From contig JAAVTG010000343.1 in NCBI GenBank assembly GCA_011947345.1, forward strand, positions 44,860 to 108,859: 64,000 nt of DNA. The letters run 5' to 3'. A program made the translations under genes and the position numbers. Each line of letters starts with the position of its first letter. Position 1 is the stretch's first letter. The stretch is from Phytophthora quininea (taxonomy: Eukaryota > Oomycota > Peronosporomycetes > Peronosporales > Peronosporaceae). This document shows positions 63,240 to 64,000 of this stretch, in pieces. The notes beneath the pieces were generated by a model. The model saw only the letters and a program-made list of their open reading frames with translations. It was not told where the DNA came from and ran no database searches.

Positions 63240-64000
63240 ATGAGATTTGTTATTCTTTGCCCTCTGGGTAAGGGATCCGATGCGGATCGAGATGGATTAA
63301 CGAGGCTAGTTGTGCCAGAGACACTTTACGAAGATGTGTTGTCCCATTATCACACCAGTCTGGAGGAGGGCATGAAGGGATCGGCCGAACTTACCAGCGG
63401 ATCCGGAAATATTTCCACTGGAGAGGTCTATATCGCAGCGTCCAAAGATTTGTGAGTGAGTGCGTCGACTGCGAGACTGGCAAAGGTATGCTCACGATCC
63501 GCGGAGAGTCACCAGGAACGTGCAGGCGACCTACCCTTTCCAGATCGTGGCTATGGATCACATACCTTCCTTGCCCAAGTCTTACAAAGGCAACACTGAG
63601 TTGTTGATCTGAGTGGATCTGTTCTTGGGCTACGTAATTGCTAAAGCTAGTGCATCCAGAACAGCACAAACGATCGCGGAGTCGTACGAAGAGTGGGTTT
63701 TCCGCAGGTTCGGGGCCAGCGAGATGATCCGACACGATCGCGAACCTGGGTTTGTGTCCGACTTCTTCCGCGCTTGTAACAAGATCTTGGGTCAGCGTCA
63801 ACGTGCCACGATAGCCTACCGTCCGCAAGCGAACGGATGGTTCAAACACTGACTAGATCGCTGAAGATGTATGTGCAAGATGTGGATCAGCGAGATTGGG
63901 ATGAATATGCCGAAAGATTAACTGATGAGATCAACACGGCGCATGATCGGATCCGCGGAGAGACATCTTTCTATCTGGTGCATGGGTGGGACCCTAGATC
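63240..64000 (+). pseudogene. Gypsy-R integrase, partial
   Basis: HHCC finger across shifts: LSHYHTSLEEG, then YFHWRGLYRSVQRFVSECVD with CETGKGML. Core: AMDHIPSLPKSYKG (first Asp), FGASEMIRHDREPGFVSDFF (second Asp), then YRPQANGWFKH and stop at 63852, where a small deletion appears to have removed the catalytic Glu. The frame after it reads MVQTLTRSLKMYVQDVDQRD, RIRGETSFYLVHGWDPR up to the window end. A TGA at 63611 is a further stop. Confidence 0.7.

Larger units (their letters stand above)
55930..64000 (+). mobile_element. Gypsy-R, Ty3/gypsy retrotransposon, cut by window end
   Basis: 5' LTR (about 55930-56837), primer-binding site, leader ORF, gag with two zinc knuckles, protease, reverse transcriptase, RNase H and integrase on the plus strand. 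The element leaves the window inside integrase. It is related to Gypsy-M by gene order and by protein motifs but is strikingly rich in GATC. Gag and integrase contain frameshifts; protease, reverse transcriptase to YIDD and RNase H are open. Confidence 0.88.

Overview
The window looks like a repeat-dense, gene-poor (accessory) region of an oomycete nuclear genome, most likely Phytophthora or a close relative. The reasons are the set of transposon families (Ty3/gypsy elements with a separate leader gag ORF, Ty1/copia, Mutator-like elements (MULEs) carrying Ulp1-type proteases, piggyBac, pogo, hAT, mariner-like and Harbinger-like), short GT-AG introns of 50-95 bp, and CTCATT..CATTT initiator-like sites. 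No host housekeeping gene, rRNA or convincing tRNA was recognised, and almost every coding sequence belongs to a mobile element. The species is not identified.

Layout. 1-480: part of a gypsy LTR in reverse orientation, matching the LTR at 56232-56714. 761-1489: an unrecognised broken reverse-strand gene. 1942-2417: a gypsy gag remnant. 2418-5370: captured debris with Harbinger-like and pogo-like scraps. 5371-23344: MULE-A on the reverse strand, split in its N-terminal zinc finger by Gypsy-M, a 14-kb LTR element (8622-22631). Gypsy-M has near-identical LTRs, an intact gag, a broken pol ending in a chromodomain remnant, and a large opposite-strand gene between pol and the 3' LTR. 23536-24753: a pogo transposase whose TAA stop lies in the TTAA into which a 3600-bp piggyBac (24754-28353) inserted. 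29245-34124: Copia-1, full length with one open gag-pol frame, the only element that looks potentially active. 34610-35712: a mariner-like transposase, tail to tail with an intact 459-475 codon orphan gene (35719-37146). 37499-39749: a third MULE (C). 40748-45375: Copia-2, young by its LTRs but broken, inserted in a coding-like relic. 46876-51387: MULE-B with introns, a SWIM finger and a Ulp1-like protease. 51820-53335: a hAT remnant. 55930-64000: Gypsy-R, cut by the window end.

How the parts relate. The region records nested insertions: gypsy into MULE, piggyBac into pogo, copia into a gene relic. Three LTR pairs differ at only 2-3 positions, so Gypsy-M, Copia-1 and Copia-2 are recent; two of these three have broken pol genes and were probably mobilised in trans. 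The strongest unexplained signals are at nucleotide level. Gypsy-M is peppered with the ten-base motif CGAA(A/G)(C/G)TTCG on both strands through LTR, gag, pol and antisense gene. Gypsy-R is saturated with GATC, about six times expectation in the stretch counted by eye.
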